This document shows, piece after piece, positions 47,851 through 55,880 of a DNA stretch of 64,000 nucleotides. The DNA is from VBDM01 sp035499735 (GTDB lineage: Bacteria > Pseudomonadota > Gammaproteobacteria > Burkholderiales > SG8-39). The notes beneath the pieces are model-generated. The model ran no database searches. It had not been told where the DNA came from and saw only the letters and a program-made list of their open reading frames with translations. Location: contig DATJYC010000078.1 in assembly GCA_035499735.1 (NCBI GenBank), forward strand, positions 76,471-140,470, written 5' to 3'. Made by a program: the position numbers and the translations under genes. Positions within the stretch are counted from its first letter, which is position 1; each line of letters begins with the position of its first letter.

Positions 47851-48736
47851 CCTTGGCCTTGCTCACCTGCGCCATGACTTCGGCCGCAAAATCTCCCGAT
47901 TTCTTCTCGATGCCCTCGCCGACCACGTAGAGCACGAACGCGGCCACCGAGGCGCCTTTCGACTTCAGCAACATATCGACGGTTTGCTTTCCGCTCGGAT
48001 CCCTCACGAAAGGCTGCCCGAGCAGCGTCACTTCCTTGAGGAATTTCTGCACGCTTCCCTCGACCATCTTGGACACGATCTCGGCGGGTTTGCCGGACTC
48101 GGCCGCCTTCGCCGCGGCAATGCTGCGCTCCTTCTCCACTAGATCCGGAGGCACGTCTTCCTTGGATAGACCCTTAGGCTTGGACGCGGCGATGTGCATC
48201 GCGAGGTCGCGACCGAGCTGCTCGTCGCCGCCAACGAGGTCGACCAGCACGCCTATCTTGCGGTTGTGAACGTATTGCCACACCCGGCCCTTCGCGTCGA
48301 TCCTGGCGAAACGCCGGATCGACATGTTCTCGCCGATCTTCCCGACGAGCGCGGTTCGCGTCTGTTCGACGGTTGAACCGACGAGCGGCAGAGCCGCCAG
48401 CGCTGCAATGTCCACAGGACTCCGCGCTGCGACCAGCTCCGCGAGCGCATCCGCGAACTTGAGGAAGTCCTCGTTCTTGGCGACGAAATCGGTCTCGCAG
48501 TTCACTTCCACGATTGCGCCGCCGCGGCCGTCCTTCGCGACATAAATCGCGACCACGCCTTCCGCAGCCGTTCGGCTCGAGGCCTTCGACGCCTTGTTTC
48601 CAAGCCGGATGCGCAGCAACTCCTCAGCCTTCGCCAGGTCTCCATTCGCCTCGACAAGCGCCTTCTTGCACTCCATCATCGGAGCGTCGGTTCGGTCGCG
48701 CAACGCCTTGACCGCACTTGCCGTGATTTCCGCCAT
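47822..48736 (-). CDS. tsf: Elongation factor Ts
   Basis: A 304-residue nucleotide exchange factor for EF-Tu. The N-terminal module has LRDRTDAPMMECKKALVEANGDL and the core has VNCETDFVAKNEDF. It follows rpsB across a 73-base gap that contains a terminator-like hairpin. The C-terminus EDQPEKTT overlaps pyrH. Confidence 0.97.
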   Translation of the reverse strand: MAEITASAVKALRDRTDAPMMECKKALVEANGDLAKAEELLRIRLGNKASKASSRTAAEGVVAIYVAKDGRGGAIVEVNCETDFVAKNEDFLKFADALAELVAARSPVDIAALAALPLVGSTVEQTRTALVGKIGENMSIRRFARIDAKGRVWQYVHNRKIGVLVDLVGGDEQLGRDLAMHIAASKPKGLSKEDVPPDLVEKERSIAAAKAAESGKPAEIVSKMVEGSVQKFLKEVTLLGQPFVRDPSGKQTVDMLLKSKGASVAAFVLYVVGEGIEKKSGDFAAEVMAQVSKAKDEDQPEKTT

Positions 48737-48765
48737 TTTCCTTAACGCCTCGTTCCGCAGGGTTT

Positions 48766-48793
48766 AAAAAAAGGGGCTACCAAGCCCCTTTTT
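48766..48793 (-). terminator. Intrinsic terminator hairpin between rpsB and tsf
   Basis: Arms AAAAAGGGGCT (48768-48778) and AGCCCCTTTTT (48783-48793) around a four-base loop ACCA. On the coding (minus) strand it ends in seven T. A read-through terminator here would lower tsf and downstream expression relative to rpsB. Confidence 0.85.
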
Positions 48794-48809
48794 CGCTCGG
48801 CAGCGCCGC

Positions 48810-49562
48810 TCATTCCTCTTTGCCGCCCGGCTCGTCAACCTCGACGAACTCGTCCGAGGACGCGCCGATGATCTCCTGCACCGACTGGCTGCGGCCCTCC
48901 AGGATAGCGTCGGCAATGCCGCGCGCGTACAGGCGGATTGCCCGGCTGGAATCGTCGTTGCCCGGGATCACGTAGGCGATCCCGTCGGGGGAATGGTTCG
49001 TGTCGACCACGCCGATTACCGGGATGCCGAGCTTCTTCGCTTCCGCGACCGCACCCTTTTGATAGCCGACGTCGATGACGAACAGCGCGTCGGGCCGGTT
49101 GTCCAGTGTCTTGATGCCGCCGAGGCTGCGCTGCAGCTTGGCGAGCTCGCGCTGGAAATGCAGTCCTTCCTTCTTCGGCATCTTCTCGACGCTGCCGTCC
49201 TCGATCGCCGTGTCCATATCCTTCAGCCGCTTGATCGACTGCCGCACGGTCTTGAAGTTGGTGAGCATTCCGCCCAGCCACCGATGGTCGACGTAAGGCG
49301 AGGCGCAGCGTTCCGCTTCCTCGCGCACGATCTCGCGCGCCTGGCGCTTCGTTCCGACGAACAGGATCGTGCCCTTGTTCGACGAGAGCTGGCGCACGAA
49401 CTTCATCGCCTCGAGGTACATGATCATCGTTTTCTCGAGGTTGATGATGTGGATCTTGTTGCGATGCCCGAAAATGAAAGGCGCCATCTTCGGGTTCCAG
49501 TAGCGGGTCTGGTGGCCGAAATGCACGCCCGCTTCGAGCATCTGGCGCATCGTGGTCGACAT
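48810..49562 (-). CDS. rpsB: 30S ribosomal protein S2
   Basis: A 250-residue S2 with the usual MRQMLEAGVHFGHQTRYWNP opening, LFVGTKRQAREIVREEAERC and the PIIGVVDTN-like IPVIGVVDTNHSPDGI. First gene of the supercluster; a structured 5' leader precedes it. Confidence 0.98.
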   Translation of the reverse strand: MSTTMRQMLEAGVHFGHQTRYWNPKMAPFIFGHRNKIHIINLEKTMIMYLEAMKFVRQLSSNKGTILFVGTKRQAREIVREEAERCASPYVDHRWLGGMLTNFKTVRQSIKRLKDMDTAIEDGSVEKMPKKEGLHFQRELAKLQRSLGGIKTLDNRPDALFVIDVGYQKGAVAEAKKLGIPVIGVVDTNHSPDGIAYVIPGNDDSSRAIRLYARGIADAILEGRSQSVQEIIGASSDEFVEVDEPGGKEE

Positions 49563-49570
49563 GAATCACT

Positions 49571-49673
49571 CCGGTTAGGGTTTTCAGGCCGCTCCCTGCC
49601 CATGACCCGCCGGAGTTCGGCGGGCACCCTAACGGAGGAAGCGGAAAATTTTAGCCGAATCAATGCTCGGCTA
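49571..49673 (-). promoter_or_regulatory. Structured 5' leader of rpsB, candidate S2 autoregulatory element
   Basis: Three nested or adjacent pairings read by eye in the transcript: a 7-bp hairpin at 49652-49658/49667-49673; a long closing stem 49626-49635 with 49571-49581 (CCGTTAGGGT with ACCCTAACCGG, one bulge); and, inside it, a 7-bp GC hairpin 49606-49612/49618-49624. The closing stem ends only 8 bases from the ATG, so it would hide the ribosome site region. S2 represses its own messenger in several bacteria; whether this element does so is inference. Confidence 0.55.
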
Positions 49674-49681
49674 GACTTAAA

Positions 49682-49711
49682 ATACTAGCACGTGGGTCAT
49701 GAGGGACGCAA
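49682..49711 (-). promoter_or_regulatory. Candidate promoter of the rpsB supercluster
   Basis: On the minus strand TTGCGT (49706-49711) and TAGTAT (49682-49687) with an 18-base spacer, placing the transcription start just before the leader hairpins. Confidence 0.5.
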
Positions 49712-49811
49712 GCTTTTTTCCTGTGCAAACAGAGTATTACCCTAGCCGCGCCGAACTGCGGTTTGCCCCGCCGCCGTCGATGACTTATCCTTCGCACTTT
49801 TTTTGTCGCGC

Positions 49812-50606
49812 ATGACGATCCATCTGAAGACGGCCGAGGAGGTCAAGCACATGCGCGTCGCAGGCCAGCTTGCTGCCGAGGTGCTCGACTTCGTCGCGCC
49901 GCGCGTCAAGCCCGGCGTCACCACCGGCGAGCTCGACCGGCTGTGCCACGACCTCATCGTCGATGAGCAGAAGGCCATCCCAGCGCCCCTGGACTACGCT
50001 CCTCCCGGCTACAAGCCGTTTCCCAAGTCGATCTGCACCTCGGTCAACCACCAGGTCTGCCACGGCATACCGGGCGAGCGGGTGCTGAAGGCGGGCGACA
50101 TCCTCAATATCGACGTGACCGTGATCAAGGACGGTTTCCACGGCGATTCCAGCCGCATGTTCTATGTCGGCGAGCCGTCGATCCAGGCCCGGCGACTATG
50201 CGATACGACCTACGAATGCATGTGGCTCGGGATCCGGGCAGTGCGGCCGGGGGCCTTTCTAGGGGATATCGGCTCCGCCATCCAGCAGCACGCAGAGAGC
50301 CACGGCTACAGCGTGGTACGGGAATTCTGCGGTCACGGCATCGGCAAGAGGTTCCACGAGGAGCCCCAGGTGCTGCACTATGGGCGCGCGGGGACCGGCA
50401 TCCGCCTTCAGGCCGGCATGACCTTCACGATCGAGCCTATGATCAACGCCGGCAAGCCGGCGGTCAGGGAGCTTGCCGACGGCTGGACGATCGTCACCAA
50501 GGACCACAGCCTGTCGGCGCAATGGGAGCACACGGTGCTGGTGACCGAGCGCGGCTACGAGGTGCTGACGACGTCCGCCGGCACCCCGCCTCCGCCGGAA
50601 ACCTGA
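49812..50606 (+). CDS. map: Methionine aminopeptidase type I
   Basis: A 264-residue metalloprotease that removes initiator Met. Five metal ligands visible in NIDVTVIKDGFHGDSS, CGHGIGKRFHEEP, TIEPMIN and QWEHTVLVTE. ATG 49812 is chosen over an upstream TTG three codons earlier. It diverges from rpsB (classic map/rpsB pair) and its stop shares one base with the glnD ATG (TGATG). Confidence 0.97.
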   Translation: MTIHLKTAEEVKHMRVAGQLAAEVLDFVAPRVKPGVTTGELDRLCHDLIVDEQKAIPAPLDYAPPGYKPFPKSICTSVNHQVCHGIPGERVLKAGDILNIDVTVIKDGFHGDSSRMFYVGEPSIQARRLCDTTYECMWLGIRAVRPGAFLGDIGSAIQQHAESHGYSVVREFCGHGIGKRFHEEPQVLHYGRAGTGIRLQAGMTFTIEPMINAGKPAVRELADGWTIVTKDHSLSAQWEHTVLVTERGYEVLTTSAGTPPPPET

Positions 50607-53194
50607 TGCTGTCCCCGGCGGGGACGCCTGCGGACCCGGGCACCGCCCTCGCCCGCCTGAAGGCGAGCGTGCAGGCCGAGCGTGCGGCCCTGCAGGCCAA
50701 GTTCCGGCAGCGCGCCGACGGCTCTGCGATCCTTCGCGAGCATTGCCGGCTGATCGACCGGACGCTGAAGCACCTCTGGCATCAGTTGCAGCTGCCGGCG
50801 ACTCTCGCCCTTGTCGCGGTGGGCGGCTACGGACGCGGGGAGCTCTACCCTCACTCCGACATCGACGTCCTCATCCTCCTGAGCGATCCCGCCTCGAGCG
50901 AGCTTGCCGCGAAAATCGAGAGCCTGGTCGGGCGCCTGTGGGACATGGGCCTCGAGCTCGGGCACAGCGTTCGCACCATCCCGGAGTGCGTCGAAGAGGC
51001 GGCCAAGGACGTCACCGTCATGACCAGCCTGCTCGAAGCGAGGCCGCTTTCCGGCAGCCGGGAACTGTTCGCGCGCTTCGAGCGCGCCCGCACCGAATGT
51101 ATGGATCCCCGGGCGTTCTTCAAGGCGAAGCGGTTCGAGCAGGAGCAGCGCCACACCAAGTTCCAGGACAGTCCCTACAGTTTGGAGCCCAACCTCAAGG
51201 AGGCTCCAGGCGGCCTTCGCGACCTGCAGGTCGTTCTGTGGATCGGCCGCGCGAGCGGACTGGGAAACACCTGGCCGGAGCTCGCGCGACGCGGCCTGAT
51301 CACGGCAGACGAGGCGCGGCAGGCGCGCCGCCATCAGCGTCTGCTGCAGAACCTGCGCGTGCGCCTGCACTACGCCGCGGGACGCAGGGAGGACCGGCTG
51401 CTATTCGACTTCCAGGAAGCCCTGGCGCGCGACCTGGGCTACTCGGCCACGGCGCATCGCCGCGCGGGCGAGCAGCTCATGCAGGCCTATTTCCGCGCCG
51501 CGAAGGCGATCACCCAGCTGAACACCATCCTGTTGCAGAACATCGGCGCGGAGATCTTCCCAGTGAAGACCTTAGACGCCGAGGCGATCAACGGGAAGTT
51601 CTCGCGCGTGGGAGAGCTGCTCGATGCGCGGGGCGCGGACCTGTTCGAGCGCGATCCGGGCGCAATCCTCGAGAGTTTCCTCGTGATGCAGCAGCACTCC
51701 GAGCTCCAGGGGATGACGGCCCAGACGCTGCGCGCGCTGTGGCGGGCGCGGAAGCGAATCGACGCGAAGTTCCGCCGCGACCCGCGCAACCGCGCGACGT
51801 TCCTTTCCCTGCTGCAGCAGCCGCGCGGCATCGTCCACGAGCTGCGGCGCATGAACCAGTACGGAATCCTTGGCAGGTACCTGCCCGCGTTCCGGAAGAT
51901 CGTGGGCCAGATGCAGCACGACCTGTTCCACGTGTATACGGTCGACCAGCATATCCTGCAGGTGGTGCGCAACCTGCGCCGCTTCACCATGCTCGAGTTC
52001 TCGCACGAGTACCCCTTGTGCAGCCGGCTGATCGCCGGCCTGGAGCGCCACTGGCTGCTCTACATCGCGGCCATCTTCCACGACATCGCCAAGGGCCGTG
52101 GCGGCGACCATTCCCGGCTGGGAGAGGTCGACGCCCGGCGATTCTGCCGCGAGCACGGGCTTTCGGGCGAGGATACGGAGCTGGTCGCTTTTCTCGTCGC
52201 GCACCATCTCACCATGTCCTCGGTCGCGCAGAAGCAGGATCTTTCCGACCCGGATGTGGTCCGGCGATTCGCGGACATCGTCGGGACCGAGCGGCGCCTG
52301 GTGGCGCTGTACCTGCTGACCGTCGCCGACATCCGCGGCACCAGCCCCAAGGTATGGAACGCCTGGAAGAGCAAGCTCCTCGAGGACCTCTTCAACGCCA
52401 CGAGCACCTTGCTGAAGGGCGGCAGGCTCGAGGCCGACCAGTACATCCAGAGCAAGCAGGCCGAGGCCAAGCGGCTGCTCAAGCTCTACGCTCTGTCCGA
52501 CACCGTCCAGGACGCGCTGTGGAAGAACTTCGACGTGCCCTACTTCCTGAGGCACGACGCGCAGGAGATCGCCTGGCACACGCGCATGCTGCATTCGCGC
52601 ACGAGCGTCGAGCAACCGGTGGTGAAGGCGCGACTCTCGCCCGCCGGCGAAGGGTTGCAGGCGATGATCTATATCCACGACCAGAAGGACCTGTTCGCGC
52701 GTATCTGCGGTTATTTCGGCTCGGTCGGGCTCTCGATCGTCGACGCGAAGATCTACACCACGCGGCACGGCTTCGCCCTGGACACTTTCCAGGTCATGGA
52801 TGTAGGCGATATTCCCCACCCGCGCGACATGATCTCCAGGATCGAGGAGGAACTGGCGGCCTGGCTCGCGGACCAGGTGCCCCTGCCTCCGCCGTTCAAG
52901 GGAAGAGTGTCTCGCCGGGTCAAGCACTTTCCGATCGCGCCCGAAGTACGCATCGTCCCGGACGAGAAGGGGCAGTTCCATTCCCTTTCGATCACCGCAG
53001 GCGACCGCACGGGCCTGCTGTACGCCATCGCGCTGGTGCTCAGCCGCTACGGCATCAGCCTGCACAACGCCAAGATCGTGACGCTGGGCGAGCGCGCCGA
53101 GGACGTGCTGGTTGTCTCCGGTGAGGCGCTGTCCAATCCCAAGACCGTGCTGCAGTTCGAGACCGACCTTCTGGCCGCGCTGCAGCCCCAGTAG
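50606..53194 (+). CDS. glnD: Bifunctional PII uridylyltransferase / uridylyl-removing enzyme
   Basis: An 862-residue nitrogen sensor. Nucleotidyltransferase domain with GGYGRGELYPHSDIDVLIL (Gly73 on, acidic pair near 84-86), GlnE-like linker, HD hydrolase domain with HDIAKGRGGDHS (His492), and two C-terminal ACT domains (about 690-862) that bind glutamine. It modifies PII proteins, none of which is in the window. It ends directly against the def stop. Confidence 0.97.
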   Translation: MLSPAGTPADPGTALARLKASVQAERAALQAKFRQRADGSAILREHCRLIDRTLKHLWHQLQLPATLALVAVGGYGRGELYPHSDIDVLILLSDPASSELAAKIESLVGRLWDMGLELGHSVRTIPECVEEAAKDVTVMTSLLEARPLSGSRELFARFERARTECMDPRAFFKAKRFEQEQRHTKFQDSPYSLEPNLKEAPGGLRDLQVVLWIGRASGLGNTWPELARRGLITADEARQARRHQRLLQNLRVRLHYAAGRREDRLLFDFQEALARDLGYSATAHRRAGEQLMQAYFRAAKAITQLNTILLQNIGAEIFPVKTLDAEAINGKFSRVGELLDARGADLFERDPGAILESFLVMQQHSELQGMTAQTLRALWRARKRIDAKFRRDPRNRATFLSLLQQPRGIVHELRRMNQYGILGRYLPAFRKIVGQMQHDLFHVYTVDQHILQVVRNLRRFTMLEFSHEYPLCSRLIAGLERHWLLYIAAIFHDIAKGRGGDHSRLGEVDARRFCREHGLSGEDTELVAFLVAHHLTMSSVAQKQDLSDPDVVRRFADIVGTERRLVALYLLTVADIRGTSPKVWNAWKSKLLEDLFNATSTLLKGGRLEADQYIQSKQAEAKRLLKLYALSDTVQDALWKNFDVPYFLRHDAQEIAWHTRMLHSRTSVEQPVVKARLSPAGEGLQAMIYIHDQKDLFARICGYFGSVGLSIVDAKIYTTRHGFALDTFQVMDVGDIPHPRDMISRIEEELAAWLADQVPLPPPFKGRVSRRVKHFPIAPEVRIVPDEKGQFHSLSITAGDRTGLLYAIALVLSRYGISLHNAKIVTLGERAEDVLVVSGEALSNPKTVLQFETDLLAALQPQ

Positions 53195-53725
53195 CTACTC
53201 GTCGACCATATCCTGCCCCGGGAAGAGGACGTCGACGAATCCGAACTGAGACAGGTCGCGGATGCGCATCGGATACAGGATACCGTCCAGGTGATCGCAC
53301 TCGTGCTGCACGACGCGCGCGTGGAATCCCTCGACGGTCCGGTCGATCGGCGCGCCGGACTCGTCGAACCCCCGGTAGCGTACGCGCGAGTACCGCGGCA
53401 CGACGCCTCGCATCCCCGGCACCGACAGGCAGCCCTCCCAAGCCTCGTCCATGTCGTCGCCCACCGGCGCGATCTCCGGGTTGACGAGCACGGTGTCCGG
53501 AACCTCTTCCGCGTCCGGGTAGCGCGGATTGCGCTTCACGCCGAAGATCACGACCCTAAGCGGCACGCCGATCTGCGGGGCGGCCAGTCCGGCTCCGTTG
53601 AGGTGCGCCATGGTGTCGCGCATGTCGGAGACCAGCTCGCGCAGCTCGGGCGTGCCGAAAGCCTGGACCGTCTTCGATCTCTCGAGCAGGCGCGGGTCAC
53701 CCATTTTGAGGACGTCGCGGATCAT
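53195..53725 (-). CDS. def: Peptide deformylase
   Basis: A 176-residue iron/zinc enzyme removing N-formyl from new proteins. All three motifs are intact: GAGLAAPQIG, EGCLSVPGMRG and QHECDHLDG. It differs from the usual def-fmt pairing: here def follows mtnP (ATGA overlap), so a second def with fmt may exist elsewhere. Its product acts just before that of map, which lies 3 kb away. Confidence 0.95.
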   Translation of the reverse strand: MIRDVLKMGDPRLLERSKTVQAFGTPELRELVSDMRDTMAHLNGAGLAAPQIGVPLRVVIFGVKRNPRYPDAEEVPDTVLVNPEIAPVGDDMDEAWEGCLSVPGMRGVVPRYSRVRYRGFDESGAPIDRTVEGFHARVVQHECDHLDGILYPMRIRDLSQFGFVDVLFPGQDMVDE

Positions 53726-54456
53726 GGCGTCAGCAGGGCCTCGATGATCCTGCGCACGCGTGCCAGGGCGCCCTTCAGCACCTGCTCGATCTCGGCGAGC
53801 GGCACCGCGCGGGCGCTGGTCCCGCGGCCGGCAGCGTAGTTGACTACAACCGCTAGGGCGGCGTATTCGAGCTCGATCTCACGCGCGAGGGTCGCTTCGG
53901 GCATTCCGGTCATTCCGACGACGTCGGCACCATCCCGCTGCAGCCTGTCGATCTCCGCAGCGGTCTCGAGGCGCGGACCCTGCGTCGCAGCGTAGACGGC
54001 GCCGTCGCGGGCCGCTTCGCCGCTCTTTGCCGCGGCGGCGAGGATCCGCGTCCGCAGCTCTGGCGTGAAGGGCTGGGTAAAGTCGATGTGCTTCACCGGC
54101 GCCTCGTTCTCGAAAAAGGTGCTCATGCGGCCCCAGGTGTAGTCGATGATCTGATGCGGGACCACGATCGATCCAGGCCCGACGTCGCCGCGTATCCCTC
54201 CGACCGAGACGACCGATACGATCTCGCTGATCCCTTGCTCCTTGAGCGCCCATAGGTTGGCTCGATAGTTCACCTGATGCGGCGGAATGGTGTGGCCGTA
54301 GCCGTGGCGCGCGAGAAAGACCACTGGCACGTCGCGGATCGTGCCGAAGGTGAGCGGGCCCGACGGCTCTCCGTAGGGCGTGCGCACGACCTGTCGGCGC
54401 GACACGTCCAGGTTGGAGAGCTGCGCGAGCCCGGTGCCGCCGATGATCGCTAGCAT
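53722..54456 (-). CDS. mtnP: Methylthioadenosine/methylthioinosine phosphorylase
   Basis: A 244-residue PNP/MTAP family trimeric phosphorylase. AIIGGTGL, the His of LARHGYGHTIPPHQVNYRAN and the ribose-end motif GMTGMPEATLARE are present. In human MTAP two Asp residues (DYD) read the adenine; here the place is VNYAAG, i.e. Asn and Ala, as in the methylthioinosine-preferring enzyme of Pseudomonas. I therefore expect MTI (or another 6-oxopurine) to be the substrate, giving hypoxanthine and methylthioribose-1-phosphate. hpt, 15 bases upstream, would take the hypoxanthine. Confidence 0.88.
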   Translation of the reverse strand: MLAIIGGTGLAQLSNLDVSRRQVVRTPYGEPSGPLTFGTIRDVPVVFLARHGYGHTIPPHQVNYRANLWALKEQGISEIVSVVSVGGIRGDVGPGSIVVPHQIIDYTWGRMSTFFENEAPVKHIDFTQPFTPELRTRILAAAAKSGEAARDGAVYAATQGPRLETAAEIDRLQRDGADVVGMTGMPEATLAREIELEYAALAVVVNYAAGRGTSARAVPLAEIEQVLKGALARVRRIIEALLTP

Positions 54457-54471
54457 TGGCCTCGGATTCCC

Positions 54472-55017
54472 TCAGGTCCCCTTCAGTGCGTAGATCGCGG
54501 GAAGATTGCGCCACGCTCCGGACACGTCCATGCCGCAGCCGAAAACGTAGCGGTTCGGCAGCTTGAGGCCTACGAAGTCCGGAACGATGGGCTTGGCGCG
54601 CCCGATCTCCTTGTCGGTGAGGACGGCGCTGAGGAACGCCGCCGCGCCCAATTGCTTCACGCGGTCGCGGATGGCTGCAAGCGTCTCGCCCCCATCCAGG
54701 ATGTCGTCGAGCGCCAGCACCGTCCGGCCTTTCACATTCTCGCGGGGCTCGACCATCCAGACGATCTTCCCCCCGGAAGTCGCCTTGCCGTAGCGCGACG
54801 CCTGCACGTAGTCGAACTCCAGCGGGAAGTGCAGCAGCGGCAGAAGATTGCCTGCGAAGAACACCGACCCGCCCATCACTGCGAGGACGAGCGGGTGCCG
54901 GTCTTTCAGCCTCGCGGTGATCTCGTCCGCCAGCCTGACGATGGCGCCGCGCACCCGGGTTTCGTCGCACAACAGGTCCGCGCTTTCCAGGATCTTCCAG
55001 GCCTCTTGGGGCGTCAT
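54472..55017 (-). CDS. hpt: Hypoxanthine-guanine phosphoribosyltransferase
   Basis: A 181-residue purine salvage enzyme. PRPP-binding motif TVLALDDILDGGETLA near residue 103 and VMGGSVFFAGNLLP near residue 48 define the family; the base-binding end FVGLKLPNRYVFGCGMDVSG is intact. It is immediately upstream of mtnP and overlaps galU by four bases (ATGA). Confidence 0.93.
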   Translation of the reverse strand: MTPQEAWKILESADLLCDETRVRGAIVRLADEITARLKDRHPLVLAVMGGSVFFAGNLLPLLHFPLEFDYVQASRYGKATSGGKIVWMVEPRENVKGRTVLALDDILDGGETLAAIRDRVKQLGAAAFLSAVLTDKEIGRAKPIVPDFVGLKLPNRYVFGCGMDVSGAWRNLPAIYALKGT

Positions 55018-55880
55018 CGCAGCGTCTTGAGAAATTCGTCGAACGCCTTTCCGGTCTCGGGATGCTGCCGGCCGAGAGCCACCGTCGCCTTGAGATAGCC
55101 GAGCTTCGAGCCGCAGTCGTAGCGCGTTCCCTGGAAGCGGTAGGCGAGCACTCGGTCCTCGGCGAGCAGCGCGGCGATCGCGTCGGTCAGCTGAATCTCG
55201 CTGCCCGTCCCCGGCTGCGCCTTGGCGAGATGGTGGAAGATGCGCGGGGTGAGGATGTACCGCCCGACCACGCCGAGCGTCGACGGAGCGGCTTCGGGCC
55301 TGGGCTTCTCGATGATCGCCATGATCCGCTCGAGGTTCGCCGTGACGCTTTCCGTCTTCACGATGCCGTATTGGGCGGTGTGCGCGCGCGGCACCTCCTG
55401 GACCGCCACCATGGGTGACTGGTGCCGCTCGAACAGCTCGGTCATCTGCTGCAGGGCCGGAGGCTTGCCGTCGATCAGGTCGTCGGCGAGGATGACGGCA
55501 AAGACCTCGTCGTTCACCGCGGCCTGCGCGCACAGCACCGCGTGCCCGAGACCGAGCGGCTCGGCCTGACGGATGTAGATGCAGTTCACCGATTTCGGAA
55601 TGATGTCCTGGATCAGGGCGAGCAGATGGGTTTTCCCGCGCGCCGCGAGCTCGGCCTCGACTTCGTAGGCCTTGTCGAAATGGTCCTCGATGGCGCGCTT
55701 GTTGCGGCCGGTGATGAACACCATGTCGTGGATCCCGGCCGCCACCGCCTCCTCGACGGCGTACTGGATGAGCGGCTTGTCGACGATGGGCATCATCTCC
55801 TTTGGACTCGCCTTGGTCGCCGGGAGGAACCGGCTGCCCATTCCGGCCACCGGGAAAACCGCCTTGGTCACTTTCTTCAC
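55014..55880 (-). CDS. galU: UTP-glucose-1-phosphate uridylyltransferase
   Basis: A 288-residue nucleotidyltransferase making UDP-glucose for surface sugars. Starts KKVTKAVFPVAGMGSRFLP then TKASPKEMMPIVDKP; AEPLGLGHAVLCA and ILADDLIDGK follow. GTG 55880 shares GTGA with the ligA stop. Confidence 0.96.
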   Translation of the reverse strand: MKKVTKAVFPVAGMGSRFLPATKASPKEMMPIVDKPLIQYAVEEAVAAGIHDMVFITGRNKRAIEDHFDKAYEVEAELAARGKTHLLALIQDIIPKSVNCIYIRQAEPLGLGHAVLCAQAAVNDEVFAVILADDLIDGKPPALQQMTELFERHQSPMVAVQEVPRAHTAQYGIVKTESVTANLERIMAIIEKPRPEAAPSTLGVVGRYILTPRIFHHLAKAQPGTGSEIQLTDAIAALLAEDRVLAYRFQGTRYDCGSKLGYLKATVALGRQHPETGKAFDEFLKTLR

